DNA of 64,000 nt from Flavobacterium granuli (GTDB lineage: Bacteria; Bacteroidota; Bacteroidia; Flavobacteriales; Flavobacteriaceae): assembly GCF_900129705.1 (NCBI RefSeq), contig NZ_FQWO01000003.1, positions 186,001 through 250,000 of the forward strand, in the 5' to 3' direction. Below the pieces are notes generated by a model. The model was not told where the DNA came from and did no database searches. It worked only from the letters and a program-made list of their open reading frames with translations. Below are positions 50,047-59,804 of the stretch, one piece after another (position 1 is the first letter of the stretch; each line of letters starts with the position of its first letter). The position numbers and the translations under genes are program-made.

Positions 50047-51801
50047 CTAATTGGCTACCGAAAATTGTGAATCGTACAAGTTCTTATAATAGCCACTTTC
50101 CCGATTGATTAATTCCTGATGCGTTCCTTGTTCTACTATTAAACCTTTGTCCATAACTACAATTTTATCGGCATTGACAATAGTCGCCAATCGGTGTGCA
50201 ATGACAATCGAAGTTCTTCCTTGTGTAATGGTTTCTGTGGCACGCTGTATCATTTCTTCTGAATAGGTATCGATAGATGAGGTCGCTTCATCCAATATAA
50301 GAATACTAGGATTGCTGACATAAGCTCTCAAAAAAGCGATTAATTGTCGCTGTCCCGAAGATAACATTACGCCGCGTTCTTTGACATCAAAATCGTAATT
50401 ATCAGGTAAGCTCATAATAAAGTCATGAACGCCTATTTCTTGGGCTGCAGCCAAAACATCCTCACGGGTTATTTCAGGATTGTTTAGCGTTATGTTATTG
50501 AAAATGGTATCGGCAAAAAGAAAAACATCCTGTAATACTACGGCGATTTGCTTGCGCAAAGAACCTAAAGTATAGTCTTCGATATTTTGGTTGTCAATAC
50601 AAATGGTTCCGCTATTGATCTCATAAAAACGATTCAATAAGTTGATGATAGTCGATTTTCCGGCACCTGTAGAGCCTACAATAGCGACGGTTTCTCCTGC
50701 TTTCACATCGAGATTGATTCCTTTTATGACTTCTTCTTCAGGAATATAACTGAAACGAACATCTTTGAATTGGATGTTTCCAAGAAAAACATCGGCTTCT
50801 ATTTTTCCGTTATCCTGAATTTGGTCTTGGGTGTCAATGATGGCAAAAACACGGTTTGCAGCAATCATTCCCAATTGCATTTCATTGAACTTATCCGCAA
50901 TCTGGCGCAACGGGTTAAACAACATTGCGATGAACATGGTGTATGAAAATAAATCCCCAAAGGTGGTGAAATTGTCTCCGTTCAAAATCCTAATTCCGCC
51001 ATAGAGAACAATAAAACCTAAGGTCAAAGACGAAATAATATCGGCAATAGGAAAGAAAATCGAGTTGTAAAGAATGGTTTTTATCCATGCTTTTTTGTGT
51101 TTGTCATTGATTTCTTTGAATTTTTCGGCTTCTATTTCTTCACGATTGAAGAGTTGTACTATTTTCATTCCCGTAACGCGTTCCTGAACAAAGGAGTTCA
51201 TATTGGCAATTTGAGTTCGTACTTCTTCAAAAGCCACTTGCATCTTGCGTTGGAATATTCGGGTGACAAATACTAAAATTGGCATGGCGATAATTACAAT
51301 CCAAGTGAGTTTCCAGTTCATGTAGAACATAAAAATCAATACTACAACCATCTTCATCAAGTCACTGATAATCATAAATAGTCCTTGACTAAAAATACGT
51401 GCAATGGATTCGATATCTGAAACGGAGCGTGTAACTAGCTGACCTACGGGCACCATGTCAAAATATTTCATCCTGAAACTCAAGATGTGTCGGAACAATT
51501 TAATTCGAATGTCTTTTACAATATCTTGTCCGAGCCAGTTGGCCCAAAAAACAAAATAAAATTGCGAAAACACTTCGCATAACAGCACAATTCCCATTAA
51601 ACTGATGTAGAACAAAAGTCCATTGGCATCTTCTGTTTGGATGTAACCATCAACGGTTTGTTTTAATAAATACGGGCGAAGTGCCGCAAAAGCGGATAAG
51701 GAAACGGCAAAGACGATAACGCCGTTAAAACGCCATTGGTAAGGTTTGGTATATTGTAAAATTCGTTTAAATAAACGAGTATCAAATGCTTTTGCTTTCA
51801 T
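50047..51801 (-). CDS. ABC exporter, half-transporter (MsbA-like fold)
   Basis: A 584-residue ABC transporter with an N-terminal six-segment membrane domain (about residues 20-310) and a C-terminal ATPase: Walker A GSTGAGKST, Q-loop AVVLQDVF, signature LSSGQRQ (a variant of LSGGQ) and Walker B ILILDEATSSID, followed by the H-loop AHRLA. It would work as a homodimer or pair. Substrate is unknown; lipid or drug export is usual for the type. It lies 101 bp downstream of truA. Confidence 0.93.
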   Translation of the reverse strand: MKAKAFDTRLFKRILQYTKPYQWRFNGVIVFAVSLSAFAALRPYLLKQTVDGYIQTEDANGLLFYISLMGIVLLCEVFSQFYFVFWANWLGQDIVKDIRIKLFRHILSFRMKYFDMVPVGQLVTRSVSDIESIARIFSQGLFMIISDLMKMVVVLIFMFYMNWKLTWIVIIAMPILVFVTRIFQRKMQVAFEEVRTQIANMNSFVQERVTGMKIVQLFNREEIEAEKFKEINDKHKKAWIKTILYNSIFFPIADIISSLTLGFIVLYGGIRILNGDNFTTFGDLFSYTMFIAMLFNPLRQIADKFNEMQLGMIAANRVFAIIDTQDQIQDNGKIEADVFLGNIQFKDVRFSYIPEEEVIKGINLDVKAGETVAIVGSTGAGKSTIINLLNRFYEINSGTICIDNQNIEDYTLGSLRKQIAVVLQDVFLFADTIFNNITLNNPEITREDVLAAAQEIGVHDFIMSLPDNYDFDVKERGVMLSSGQRQLIAFLRAYVSNPSILILDEATSSIDTYSEEMIQRATETITQGRTSIVIAHRLATIVNADKIVVMDKGLIVEQGTHQELINRESGYYKNLYDSQFSVAN

Positions 51802-51902
51802 TTTTTTGGAGCTATTTACTGCGTCAATTCATTTTGTTCATATCCTGTTATCGCTATAATCTTTCTATTTTAAAGAAAAAATATAAAAAATTTTTACTGC
51901 TG

Positions 51903-52679
51903 TCAGGGTTGTTTAGTTATGTAATCGTACTCAATTTCGGTGAGATACAGCCCATGAGCAGGAACGGAAAATCCGGCTTTATCTCTGTTTTTACTTTCGA
52001 TAATAGTGTTGAAATCCTCCAAAGTAATCTTGTGAATTCCAACATTTACAAGGGTTCCCACGATAGCGCGAACCATGTTTCTTAAAAATCTATTAGCCGA
52101 AATAGTGAAAATTAACTTGTTGTTTTCTTGTTTAGCTCCGCTCTGTTCGGCTCCGCCTTGAGTCCAATAGGCTTCAAAAATAGTACAATCAAATGTATTA
52201 ACATCGGTGTTTACTTTTGAAAAACATTGAAAATCCGTATGGTTGAATAATAACTTTGCTGCTTTATTCATCAAATCAATATCCAGTTTTTGATGAAAGT
52301 ACCAACTTTGCTCTTGTGAAAAAGCATCTTTAAAGGTGTTGATATGGTATTCATAAGTTCTTTTGGTGGCATCAAAACGAGCGTGCGCATCATTGGCAAC
52401 GGGAATAATAGCATAAATAACAATATCTTTTGGTAAAAAAGAGTTGAGTTTGTGTATTAATTTTTCAATGTCAAAAGAAGTTTCAAAATCAAAATGCGCA
52501 TACATTTTTTTGGCATGAACTCCTGTATCCGTACGTCCGGCACCCATCAGATTGATATCAGCGTTTAGTATTACCGAAAAAGCTTTGCTTAGAGTTTCTT
52601 GTACAGAGGAAGCATTGGGTTGGTATTGCCAACCATGGTACTGGGTTCCGTTATATGCTAATTGTATAAAATATCTCAA
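51903..52679 (-). CDS. truA: tRNA pseudouridine synthase A
   Basis: TruA makes pseudouridine at positions 38-40 of tRNA anticodon arms. The 258-residue protein has the catalytic aspartate D51 in GRTDTGVHA, the N-terminal YNGTQYHGWQYQPNASSVQ and the C-terminal FLRNMVRAIVGTLVNVG. The start is TTG at 52679 (MRYFIQLAYNG), since no ATG fits. A minus-strand TAACTTTG element at 52709-52716 may be its promoter. The ABC exporter gene follows. Confidence 0.95.
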   Translation of the reverse strand: MRYFIQLAYNGTQYHGWQYQPNASSVQETLSKAFSVILNADINLMGAGRTDTGVHAKKMYAHFDFETSFDIEKLIHKLNSFLPKDIVIYAIIPVANDAHARFDATKRTYEYHINTFKDAFSQEQSWYFHQKLDIDLMNKAAKLLFNHTDFQCFSKVNTDVNTFDCTIFEAYWTQGGAEQSGAKQENNKLIFTISANRFLRNMVRAIVGTLVNVGIHKITLEDFNTIIESKNRDKAGFSVPAHGLYLTEIEYDYITKQP

Positions 52680-52770
52680 GGTTGTAGCTTCGCAAAGTTT
52701 TAAAGAAGCAAAGTTACAAAGTTTAAAACTTAGAATGTTTAGAACGGTAATTTTTTATTATTTTTTGAAG

Positions 52771-52799
52771 TTGACTTCATGCATCACTTTGTACCTTTG
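52771..52799 (+). promoter_or_regulatory. Promoter of the yfcE-like gene
   Basis: TTG (52771-52773), 18 bases, then TACCTTTG (52792-52799): a well-spaced Bacteroidota promoter, 33 bases before the gene start. Confidence 0.75.
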
Positions 52800-52831
52800 A
52801 GGTTATGAATCTTTGTAACTATAATTTGTAA

Positions 52832-53329
52832 TTGAAAAAAATACTACTTCTTTCCGATACCCACAGCCATATTGATGAAACTATTTTGAAGTATGTTGCT
52901 CAGGCCGATGAAGTCTGGCATGCTGGTGATATAGGTGATTTATCAGTGACTGAAACCATAAAAAAACTGAAACCTTTACGCGCGGTTTATGGGAATATTG
53001 ATGATGCCCAAGCCCGATTAGAGTTCCCTTTGCATAATAGGTTTATGTGTGAAGGTGTCGATGTTTGGATAACTCATATCGGCGGTTATCCGGGAAAGTA
53101 TAATCCTGCTTTAAAGGCTGAAATGACTGCTAATCCGCCTAAATTATTCATTTGCGGGCATTCTCATATTCTAAAAGTAATGTTTGACAAGAAACACAAT
53201 CTGTTGCATATGAATCCAGGCGCTTGCGGTAAAAGTGGTTTTCATCAGGTTCGTACCATGCTGCGGTTTGTTATTGAAGGGGATAAAATTAAAAACTTAG
53301 AAATTATTGAAATTGAGAAAAGGGTTTAA
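52832..53329 (+). CDS. YfcE/MJ0936-type metallophosphoesterase
   Basis: A 165-residue calcineurin-fold phosphodiesterase. Metal-binding motifs in order: SDTHSHID (9-16), HAGDIGD, GNIDD, THIGGYPGKY and CGHSHI. E. coli YfcE acts on artificial phosphodiesters; the natural substrate is unknown. The start codon is TTG at 52832: the codon before it is a stop and family members begin MKKILLLSDTH. A good promoter precedes it. Its last four bases overlap the end of the convergent sensor kinase gene. Confidence 0.9.
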   Translation: MKKILLLSDTHSHIDETILKYVAQADEVWHAGDIGDLSVTETIKKLKPLRAVYGNIDDAQARLEFPLHNRFMCEGVDVWITHIGGYPGKYNPALKAEMTANPPKLFICGHSHILKVMFDKKHNLLHMNPGACGKSGFHQVRTMLRFVIEGDKIKNLEIIEIEKRV

Positions 53330-55029
53330 GATTCATTTTGTAAAAAAGGTGCTTTTATGTAGATATTTGTTCCCGAATTTAGTGTAGATTCAATTGATAT
53401 TTCGCCATCAATATTGTTGAGGCGGGCTCTTATTCTATTTAATCCAAAACCTTCTGCAATATGAGATTCAGTAGTGTCAAATCCTTTTCCGTTGTCTTTT
53501 ATGCGAATGTGTAATTCGTTATTCTCTTCTTCAATGGTTAATTTTGCTTGGCTTGCTTGGCTGTGTTTTATGATGTTGTTAAAAAGTTCTGTCACGATGA
53601 AGTACATTTTTAATTCAAATTCTTCACTATACCGTTTTTTTGTTTCGGTAGAAGAGGCGTATTGGAAATGGATATTGGAATTCGAATTTTTTTCGCATAA
53701 GTCGTTTAGAGCATAAAATAAACCAAAACGAACCAGCAAAGAGGGAAGAAGTTGATGCGATAGGTCACGTATTTTATCATGAGCATCGCTGAGAATAGTT
53801 TTGGTCTTTTTTATTTCATCACATTCTACTATTTGACTTTTTGCACAAAAAACACTTAGATGTAATCCAGCCGAAGATAATAAGGCGCTGATATTGTCAT
53901 GTAAAAAGGCAGCAATTTTTTTCCGTTCCATTTCTTGTCCGCTTATCGATGCGTTTAAGATTTTCAATTGAATTTTGCTTTCTACATCTTTAAGATCGTT
54001 TTTTTGTTTTAGTCTTGTATTTTGAAAGAAAAAGTAAAACAGAATGATGACTAGAAGTAATATAGAAATAATTATAATACTGATTTGTTTGTTCTTAGAC
54101 TGTTTTTCTAAAAGTAATTGTTGTTCTGATTTGTACTTTGTTTCTATATTGTCAATTTCTCTTTTGTATTCGTCTAATTCCAAGTTGATTCCGGCAATGT
54201 TAGCTTTTTTCAGCTTTTCTTCATCGTTAAGTTCCTTTGTTATTTGGTTAAATAATAGTAAGTTTTCATAAGCTTTTTTGTAGTCGCCTTTTTTCATAAG
54301 AAATTTAGCGTATTCTTCATGGCTAAAGGATAAATCTGATTTTTCTTCTCCGCTAATTCCTTGTTTGATAGCTTCTTCAAAAAAAGCAGTCGCTTTTTTA
54401 GCCTCGCCTATGTGCGAATAATACATGCCATTAAGCATGTTTAAAGCCACAATAGTGGATTCATCTCCTGATTTCGAATTGTGGGCGTTAATATAATTCA
54501 GATAAGGAAGTCCTTTGTCGAAATTTCCAATATCAAAATAGGCCCAAGCTATATTGAGTTTTGTGAAATAAATTTGGGCAGAATCCTTTGTTTTTGTGCT
54601 GAATTCCAGTGATTTTCTGTAGTAATAGATTCCTTTCTCATATTCTTTTTTATCAAAAAAATAAATATTTCCTAGGTTGTTATTAATCCAGTTTTTTAGA
54701 TTATCGCTATTGGTTCTTTGGGCGTAAAGCAGAGCTTTTTTGTAATAAAAGAGCGCTTTTTCGGATTCACTTATGCCATCAAAATTTGCGGCAATGGTAT
54801 TGTAGCAAGAAGCGATCAAGACATCGTCTTTGATGAGAATGGCATATTTTAAAGCTAGTCTTGCTTTAACCAGGGACTTCTCATAATTTTCCTCATGCAT
54901 GAGCTTAGTCGCGTCTTGAGTGAGTTTGACAATCACTTTTTTGGGTGGTGCTTTGCTGTGAGAAAAGACATTGTTACTAAAAATACTTAGTAATAGCAAA
55001 AGACATAAAAAAATTTTTTTTTGAAACAT
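53326..55029 (-). CDS. TPR-containing sensor histidine kinase (NarX/DesK type)
   Basis: A 567-residue sensor. After a signal peptide (residues 1-23) comes an external TPR region (about 35-275), a coiled-coil linker, a membrane segment (about 316-335) and a HisKA_3 dimerisation domain with H377 in AAFLHDNISALLSS. The ATPase domain shows ELFNNIIKHSQAS and IRIKDNGKGFD. The signal is unknown. It lies 69 bases downstream of the cognate response regulator gene and ends four bases inside the yfcE-like gene. Confidence 0.92.
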   Translation of the reverse strand: MFQKKIFLCLLLLLSIFSNNVFSHSKAPPKKVIVKLTQDATKLMHEENYEKSLVKARLALKYAILIKDDVLIASCYNTIAANFDGISESEKALFYYKKALLYAQRTNSDNLKNWINNNLGNIYFFDKKEYEKGIYYYRKSLEFSTKTKDSAQIYFTKLNIAWAYFDIGNFDKGLPYLNYINAHNSKSGDESTIVALNMLNGMYYSHIGEAKKATAFFEEAIKQGISGEEKSDLSFSHEEYAKFLMKKGDYKKAYENLLLFNQITKELNDEEKLKKANIAGINLELDEYKREIDNIETKYKSEQQLLLEKQSKNKQISIIIISILLLVIILFYFFFQNTRLKQKNDLKDVESKIQLKILNASISGQEMERKKIAAFLHDNISALLSSAGLHLSVFCAKSQIVECDEIKKTKTILSDAHDKIRDLSHQLLPSLLVRFGLFYALNDLCEKNSNSNIHFQYASSTETKKRYSEEFELKMYFIVTELFNNIIKHSQASQAKLTIEEENNELHIRIKDNGKGFDTTESHIAEGFGLNRIRARLNNIDGEISIESTLNSGTNIYIKAPFLQNES

Positions 55030-55098
55030 AAAATGGAAGTAGACTGTTAGAAAACAAAACTGTGGTTTATTGTAATGCTTTTTTTGCTATTCTTTGAT

Positions 55099-55761
55099 TT
55101 AGGATTTAATCAAATTATTTTTAATTGCAAATTTAACCAGACTGATGGTGTTCTTTGCGTTTAACTTTTTTATGATGTTCTTGCGGTGCGTTTCAACGGT
55201 ATTGGTACTGATGAATAACTGTTCACTTATTTCTTTACCACTGTATTCTAAGGCAATTAAAGTGATGATTTCAAGTTCTCTTTCCGTTAATAGCGAATTA
55301 ATATTAGGCTTTTGCTTGTTTAATTTTATGATGTCTTTGGTTGCGGTATCGAATATTTTTTCCCGAACTAAATTGCTAAAATATTCTTCCCCATTCGAAA
55401 CCGCCTGAATAGCTTCTACAATGTTTTCGCCTGCACATTGCTTTGTCAAGTAGGCACTGGCGCCCAGTTTCATAACTTCTTTTATGATTTTTAAATCATC
55501 ATAACTGGAAAGAATAATGACTTTGCATGGGAATCCGTTTCGTGCAAATTCTTTGATGACTTCAATGCCATCTTTTTTTGGCATGCTGATATCCAGAATA
55601 AGAATATCTGCTTTATTGTTTGTAACTTCTTCAAAAAGAGTACTGCCGTCTAAGGAGAAGCCAACAATCTCAAAGTTAGAAATAGTTTGCAACAGGGTTC
55701 TCATTCCATCAATAAGCACTTGGTGATCATCAGCAAGGTGTATACGTATTTTTTTTGTCAT
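55099..55761 (-). CDS. NarL/FixJ-family response regulator
   Basis: A 220-residue response regulator. The receiver domain has the acidic pair D11/D12 and the phosphorylated D57 (LILDISMPKKDG), with the conserved lysine in YLTKQC. The C-terminal LuxR-type helix-turn-helix (LTERELEIITLIALEYSGKE, then FISTNTVETHRKNI) binds DNA. It precedes its partner kinase gene on the same strand. The target genes are unknown. Confidence 0.94.
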   Translation of the reverse strand: MTKKIRIHLADDHQVLIDGMRTLLQTISNFEIVGFSLDGSTLFEEVTNNKADILILDISMPKKDGIEVIKEFARNGFPCKVIILSSYDDLKIIKEVMKLGASAYLTKQCAGENIVEAIQAVSNGEEYFSNLVREKIFDTATKDIIKLNKQKPNINSLLTERELEIITLIALEYSGKEISEQLFISTNTVETHRKNIIKKLNAKNTISLVKFAIKNNLIKS

Positions 55762-55855
55762 TTTTCAAGGTGCTTTGTCCAAAATTATAAAAAAAATAGA
55801 GTAACTACTCATTTATAAGATTTTTTATTTTTTAAATAAAAGTTGAGATTATTTC

Positions 55856-55886
55856 ACAAAAAAACCCGAACGCTTAGGTTCGGGTT
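55856..55886 (-). terminator. Terminator of the DUF4293 gene
   Basis: AACCCGAAC and its exact complement with a six-base loop, T-run on the minus strand. Confidence 0.85.
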
Positions 55887-55918
55887 CTCTTCGCACTAAT
55901 AAACTAATGTTTATAGGT

Positions 55919-56332
55919 TTACCTCAATCTGTCCACAGATTTTACAAGATCTTCATCCTTCTTGATGGCCTTATTAGCCAAAACTAATAATACGATAGCC
56001 AAGATAGGTAGAAACATCCCAATACCTTTCTCAGAGACAACTACTGTCTCTCCAGATAAGTTTAGTGAACGATATACAAATAAGCCTAATAAAATTAAAT
56101 TTAATATGATATTCAATCTGCCTAATACAAATTGAAGTTGTCTTTTTTTAAACGAAATTATACTCACTAAAGCCAGCGTTGTGCTTAAACCCAGTAATAT
56201 AACATAAATTGGGCTTTGAGCAAAGTAATAATCCTTAGCGTTGCTCATCGTCCATAAAGGAAATAAAAAGGGTAATATCCCGGTAACTACAAATGCCAGC
56301 AGTAAATATATGGTTTGAATTCTTTGTATCAT
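55919..56332 (-). CDS. DUF4293 membrane protein
   Basis: A 137-residue protein with four membrane segments. The start MIQRIQTIYLLLA and the end KSVDRLR are characteristic of DUF4293, a Bacteroidota family of unknown function that commonly lies beside rho, as here. It is divergent from rho, with a minus-strand TATTTTTG element at 56350-56357. Confidence 0.9.
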   Translation of the reverse strand: MIQRIQTIYLLLAFVVTGILPFLFPLWTMSNAKDYYFAQSPIYVILLGLSTTLALVSIISFKKRQLQFVLGRLNIILNLILLGLFVYRSLNLSGETVVVSEKGIGMFLPILAIVLLVLANKAIKKDEDLVKSVDRLR

Positions 56333-56512
56333 TTTTTCTATTTGATAGACAAAAATATATTTTCTTTTTTTAAAATACTATTGTATCGTTAAATTTTATT
56401 CGTATTATTGCAACACAATACCGTAAGCACTTCATACTGCGGTCAATTCATAATAATTATTTACTACCTATCTTTTAGAGTATTTCCAAATTAATTTAAC
56501 TCAAGAACATTC

Positions 56513-58321
56513 ATGTTTGATATTTCTGCATTAAAAGAAATGAAGCTTGCTGAGCTCCAAGAAATAGCTAAGGCAGCTAAAACCATAAAATTTAACGGTG
56601 TAAAAAAAGAGACCTTAATCGGTCAGATTTTAGAGCATCAAGCTAATCACCTAGCACCTAAACCAGAAACTAAACCCGAAGCTGATGCTGAGGAATCGAA
56701 ACCTAAAAGAGCTCGAATTGTACCGGTTAAAAAAGCAGTTATCCAAAAAAACAAAACAGCTCCAGTTGTTATAAAGGAAGAAAAGTCAATTGAGAGTAGT
56801 GCTGATGTTCCTCAGGAATTAGATTTTTCGGCAGCAGAAACAGCCTCAGAGTTAATCCCAGATGCAGCAGCGCCAGAAACAATAACTCCAGTTGAGAAAA
56901 AAGCGGCTAAAGTTATTAAATTCAACAAGTCAGCTTACGAAAAGAAAATTGCCTTAAAAAAGGATAAAGAGAACGAAAAGGAAGCGGTTGCAGATAATGG
57001 AGGAGTATCAGATAAAGAGATAGTTGTAGAAAGTACAATTGTTCCCACTACAGAAGCGATTGTGCCTAACAAAAAAATAAATCCACACGATCGAAAGAGA
57101 ACTGATGATGCTAACCAGTTGAATAAGCAGAATCAAAATCAAAACCAGAATCAAAATCCCAACTTTAAAAATAAAAAAAATAATTTTAGGGATTCCGATT
57201 TTGAATTTGATGGAATCATAGAAAGCGAAGGTGTTCTTGAAATGATGCCTGATGGTTATGGTTTCTTGCGCTCATCGGATTATAATTATTTAGCTTCCCC
57301 TGATGATATTTATTTATCGACTTCACAAATTAGATTATTTGGTCTAAAAACCGGAGATACGGTAAAAGGAGTGGTGAGGCCTCCAAAAGAAGGGGAGAAA
57401 TTTTTCCCGCTGGTTCGAGTTTTAAAAATTAACGGACATGACCCTCAAGTGGTGCGAGACCGAGTTTCATTCGAACATTTAACCCCTGTTTTTCCATCTG
57501 AAAAATTTAAGTTAGCCGAAAAGCAAAGCACGATTTCAACACGAATTATTGATTTGTTTTCACCAATAGGGAAAGGGCAACGCGGAATGATTGTAGCCCA
57601 ACCTAAAACGGGTAAGACGATGTTGCTGAAAGAAATAGCCAATGCTATTGCCGCAAATCATCCTGAAGTATATCTTATTGTTTTATTGATTGATGAGCGA
57701 CCGGAAGAGGTGACTGATATGCAGCGTTCTGTACGTGGTGAAGTGATTGCTTCTACTTTTGACAGGGAGCCGCAAGAACACGTTAAAATCGCTAATATTG
57801 TGCTTGAAAAAGCAAAACGATTAGTAGAATGTGGTCATGATGTAGTGATTCTTTTGGATTCCATTACGCGTTTAGCAAGAGCATATAACACGGTGCAACC
57901 CGCTTCCGGTAAAGTATTGAGTGGTGGTGTGGATGCGAATGCATTGCAAAAACCTAAGCGTTTCTTTGGTGCAGCTCGTAACGTAGAAAATGGAGGTTCA
58001 TTGAGTATTATTGCAACAGCATTGACTGAAACTGGTTCCAAAATGGATGAAGTTATTTTTGAAGAATTTAAAGGTACCGGTAATATGGAATTGCAATTGG
58101 ATCGAAAAATTGCCAATAAACGTATCTTCCCTGCAATTGATTTGACTTCTTCAAGTACCAGACGTGATGACATGTTATTGGATCAAAAAACATTGCAACG
58201 CATGTGGATTATGAGAAAATACCTTTCGGATATGAATCCGGTAGAAGCCATGGACTTCATCAATGATCGTTTTAAGAAAACAAGAAATAATGATGAGTTT
58301 TTAATTTCTATGAATGATTAG
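56513..58321 (+). CDS. rho: Transcription termination factor Rho with long N-terminal insertion
   Basis: A 602-residue hexameric RNA-dependent ATPase that ends transcription. An N-terminal Rho helical domain is at residues about 4-42 ([19 protein letters not shown]). It is followed by about 170 residues of low-complexity Lys/Ala/Glu sequence with an Asn/Gln stretch (about 202-221), then the RNA-binding cold-shock-like domain ([20 protein letters not shown] near 243), the Walker [16 protein letters not shown] (360-374) and the ring-loop region [20 protein letters not shown]. coli Rho has 419 residues; long insertions at this place are usual in Bacteroidota. Confidence 0.95.
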   Translation: MFDISALKEMKLAELQEIAKAAKTIKFNGVKKETLIGQILEHQANHLAPKPETKPEADAEESKPKRARIVPVKKAVIQKNKTAPVVIKEEKSIESSADVPQELDFSAAETASELIPDAAAPETITPVEKKAAKVIKFNKSAYEKKIALKKDKENEKEAVADNGGVSDKEIVVESTIVPTTEAIVPNKKINPHDRKRTDDANQLNKQNQNQNQNQNPNFKNKKNNFRDSDFEFDGIIESEGVLEMMPDGYGFLRSSDYNYLASPDDIYLSTSQIRLFGLKTGDTVKGVVRPPKEGEKFFPLVRVLKINGHDPQVVRDRVSFEHLTPVFPSEKFKLAEKQSTISTRIIDLFSPIGKGQRGMIVAQPKTGKTMLLKEIANAIAANHPEVYLIVLLIDERPEEVTDMQRSVRGEVIASTFDREPQEHVKIANIVLEKAKRLVECGHDVVILLDSITRLARAYNTVQPASGKVLSGGVDANALQKPKRFFGAARNVENGGSLSIIATALTETGSKMDEVIFEEFKGTGNMELQLDRKIANKRIFPAIDLTSSSTRRDDMLLDQKTLQRMWIMRKYLSDMNPVEAMDFINDRFKKTRNNDEFLISMND

Positions 58322-58365
58322 GAAGATTAAAAGAGAATAGAATAACGAACATAGATAAAGCGCAT

Positions 58366-58396
58366 AAAAAAATCCTCGAATATCGAGGATTTTTTT
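58366..58396. terminator. Bidirectional terminator after rho
   Basis: AAAAAAATCCTCGA and its exact complement with a three-base loop, between the convergent rho and RsmB-like genes. Confidence 0.88.
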
Positions 58397-58419
58397 GTGT
58401 TCTGGAGCTAAAGTTAATT

Positions 58420-59664
58420 TTAGTCTCTTTTTTCTTTTTTCGGTTCCAAGCTTTCTTTACGTTCTAATAAAGCCATGTAAAAACCATCAAAACCAGATTC
58501 TGAAGCCAGGATTTTTTGGTCTTTTATGAAATTGAATTGTTTTCCAATGTCAGTAGTCAAAAAACGGGCAACCTGTTCTTGATTTTCGGAAGGTAAAACG
58601 GAACAAGTGGCATATACTAATTTGCCTCCTGGTTTTACAATTTTGGAATAGCTTTCTAATACTTCAGATTGTACCTTACGGATATTATCAATAAATTCAG
58701 GTTTTAGTTTCCATTTGGCATCAGGGTTTCTTTTAAGAACACCTAAACCGCTACATGGAGCATCAATCAATACACGATCAGCTTTTTCGTGCAGTTTTTT
58801 AATCACCTTTGTAGTATCAATAATACGATATTCAATATTAAAGGCGCCATCTCTTTTGGCTCTTATTTTTAACTGCTTTAATTTACTTTCGTACAAATCC
58901 ATGGCTATCAATTGCCCTTTGTTTTCCATCAAAGCGGCGATATGCAAGGTTTTTCCACCAGCACCGGCGCAAGTATCCACTACACGCATACCAGGCTTAA
59001 CATCAAGAAAAGCAGCTACGAGTTGTGAATTGGCATCCTGTACTTCAAAGAAACCTTGTTTGAAAGCATCAGTCATGAAAACATTGGCTCTTTCTTTTAG
59101 TACTAAAGCATCAGGCTGATTTTTTAAATAGTCCGTTTCGATGTCCAAATCCATTAAGATTGCTCTTAACGTTTCTTTGGTTGTTTTAAGGGTATTTACT
59201 CTAAGGATTACTTTAGCGGGTTGGTTTTGGGCGGCAATTTCAGTTGACCAAACTTTTTCTCCCAGTTCTTTTACACCTAATTCGTCCATCCAGTCTGGAA
59301 TAGATTCTCTTAGCGCTCTCACTTTTGAAAGTTCATCAAATCTACCTTTTATTTTTCGTTCTGGTGTTCCTTCCAGTTGACGCCAATCCGGAATAGTATA
59401 GCCTCGTAAAACTGCCCATACTGCAAACATTCTCCAAAGATTGTCTCTGTCAAAGGGTTCTCTTACTTCGGCAATTTCGGCATATAATCTTTTCCATCTT
59501 ACAATTTCGTAAATGGTTTCGGCAACAAACTTTCTGTCTGAACTTCCCCAGCGCTTGTCTTTTTTTAAGGCTCTTGCAACCACTTTATCGGCATACTCTC
59601 CTTCGTTAAATATCGCATTTAAAGAATCAATAGTGGTATAAACTAAATTTCTGTGTAATCTCAT
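58420..59664 (-). CDS. RsmB/NOP2-type RNA 5-cytosine methyltransferase
   Basis: A 414-residue SAM-dependent methyltransferase of the Sun/NOL1/NOP2 family, which makes 5-methylcytosine in rRNA or tRNA. The SAM site is DTCAGAGGKTLHIA; the catalytic cysteines are in APCSGLGVLKRNPD (motif IV) and YATCSVLPSENQEQV (motif VI). The N-terminal part resembles the NusB-like RNA-binding domain of RsmB. The target (16S C967 in RsmB) is inferred. It is monocistronic. Confidence 0.9.
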   Translation of the reverse strand: MRLHRNLVYTTIDSLNAIFNEGEYADKVVARALKKDKRWGSSDRKFVAETIYEIVRWKRLYAEIAEVREPFDRDNLWRMFAVWAVLRGYTIPDWRQLEGTPERKIKGRFDELSKVRALRESIPDWMDELGVKELGEKVWSTEIAAQNQPAKVILRVNTLKTTKETLRAILMDLDIETDYLKNQPDALVLKERANVFMTDAFKQGFFEVQDANSQLVAAFLDVKPGMRVVDTCAGAGGKTLHIAALMENKGQLIAMDLYESKLKQLKIRAKRDGAFNIEYRIIDTTKVIKKLHEKADRVLIDAPCSGLGVLKRNPDAKWKLKPEFIDNIRKVQSEVLESYSKIVKPGGKLVYATCSVLPSENQEQVARFLTTDIGKQFNFIKDQKILASESGFDGFYMALLERKESLEPKKEKRD

Positions 59665-59752
59665 TTTAAATAATTGAGGTGCAAAGGTACTATTAATTGG
59701 TTGAAAGTTAAATTTTTAATAATGAATGTTGGTTTTATATTTTATCCATAAA

Positions 59753-59779
59753 AAAAACACTGCTTAAAACAGTGTTTTT
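59753..59779 (-). terminator. Terminator of kup
   Basis: AAAAACACTG and its exact complement with a seven-base loop, T-run on the minus strand, 26 bases after the kup stop. Confidence 0.82.
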
Positions 59780-59804
59780 CTTTTATTTATAGGTTCAAAA
59801 TAAT

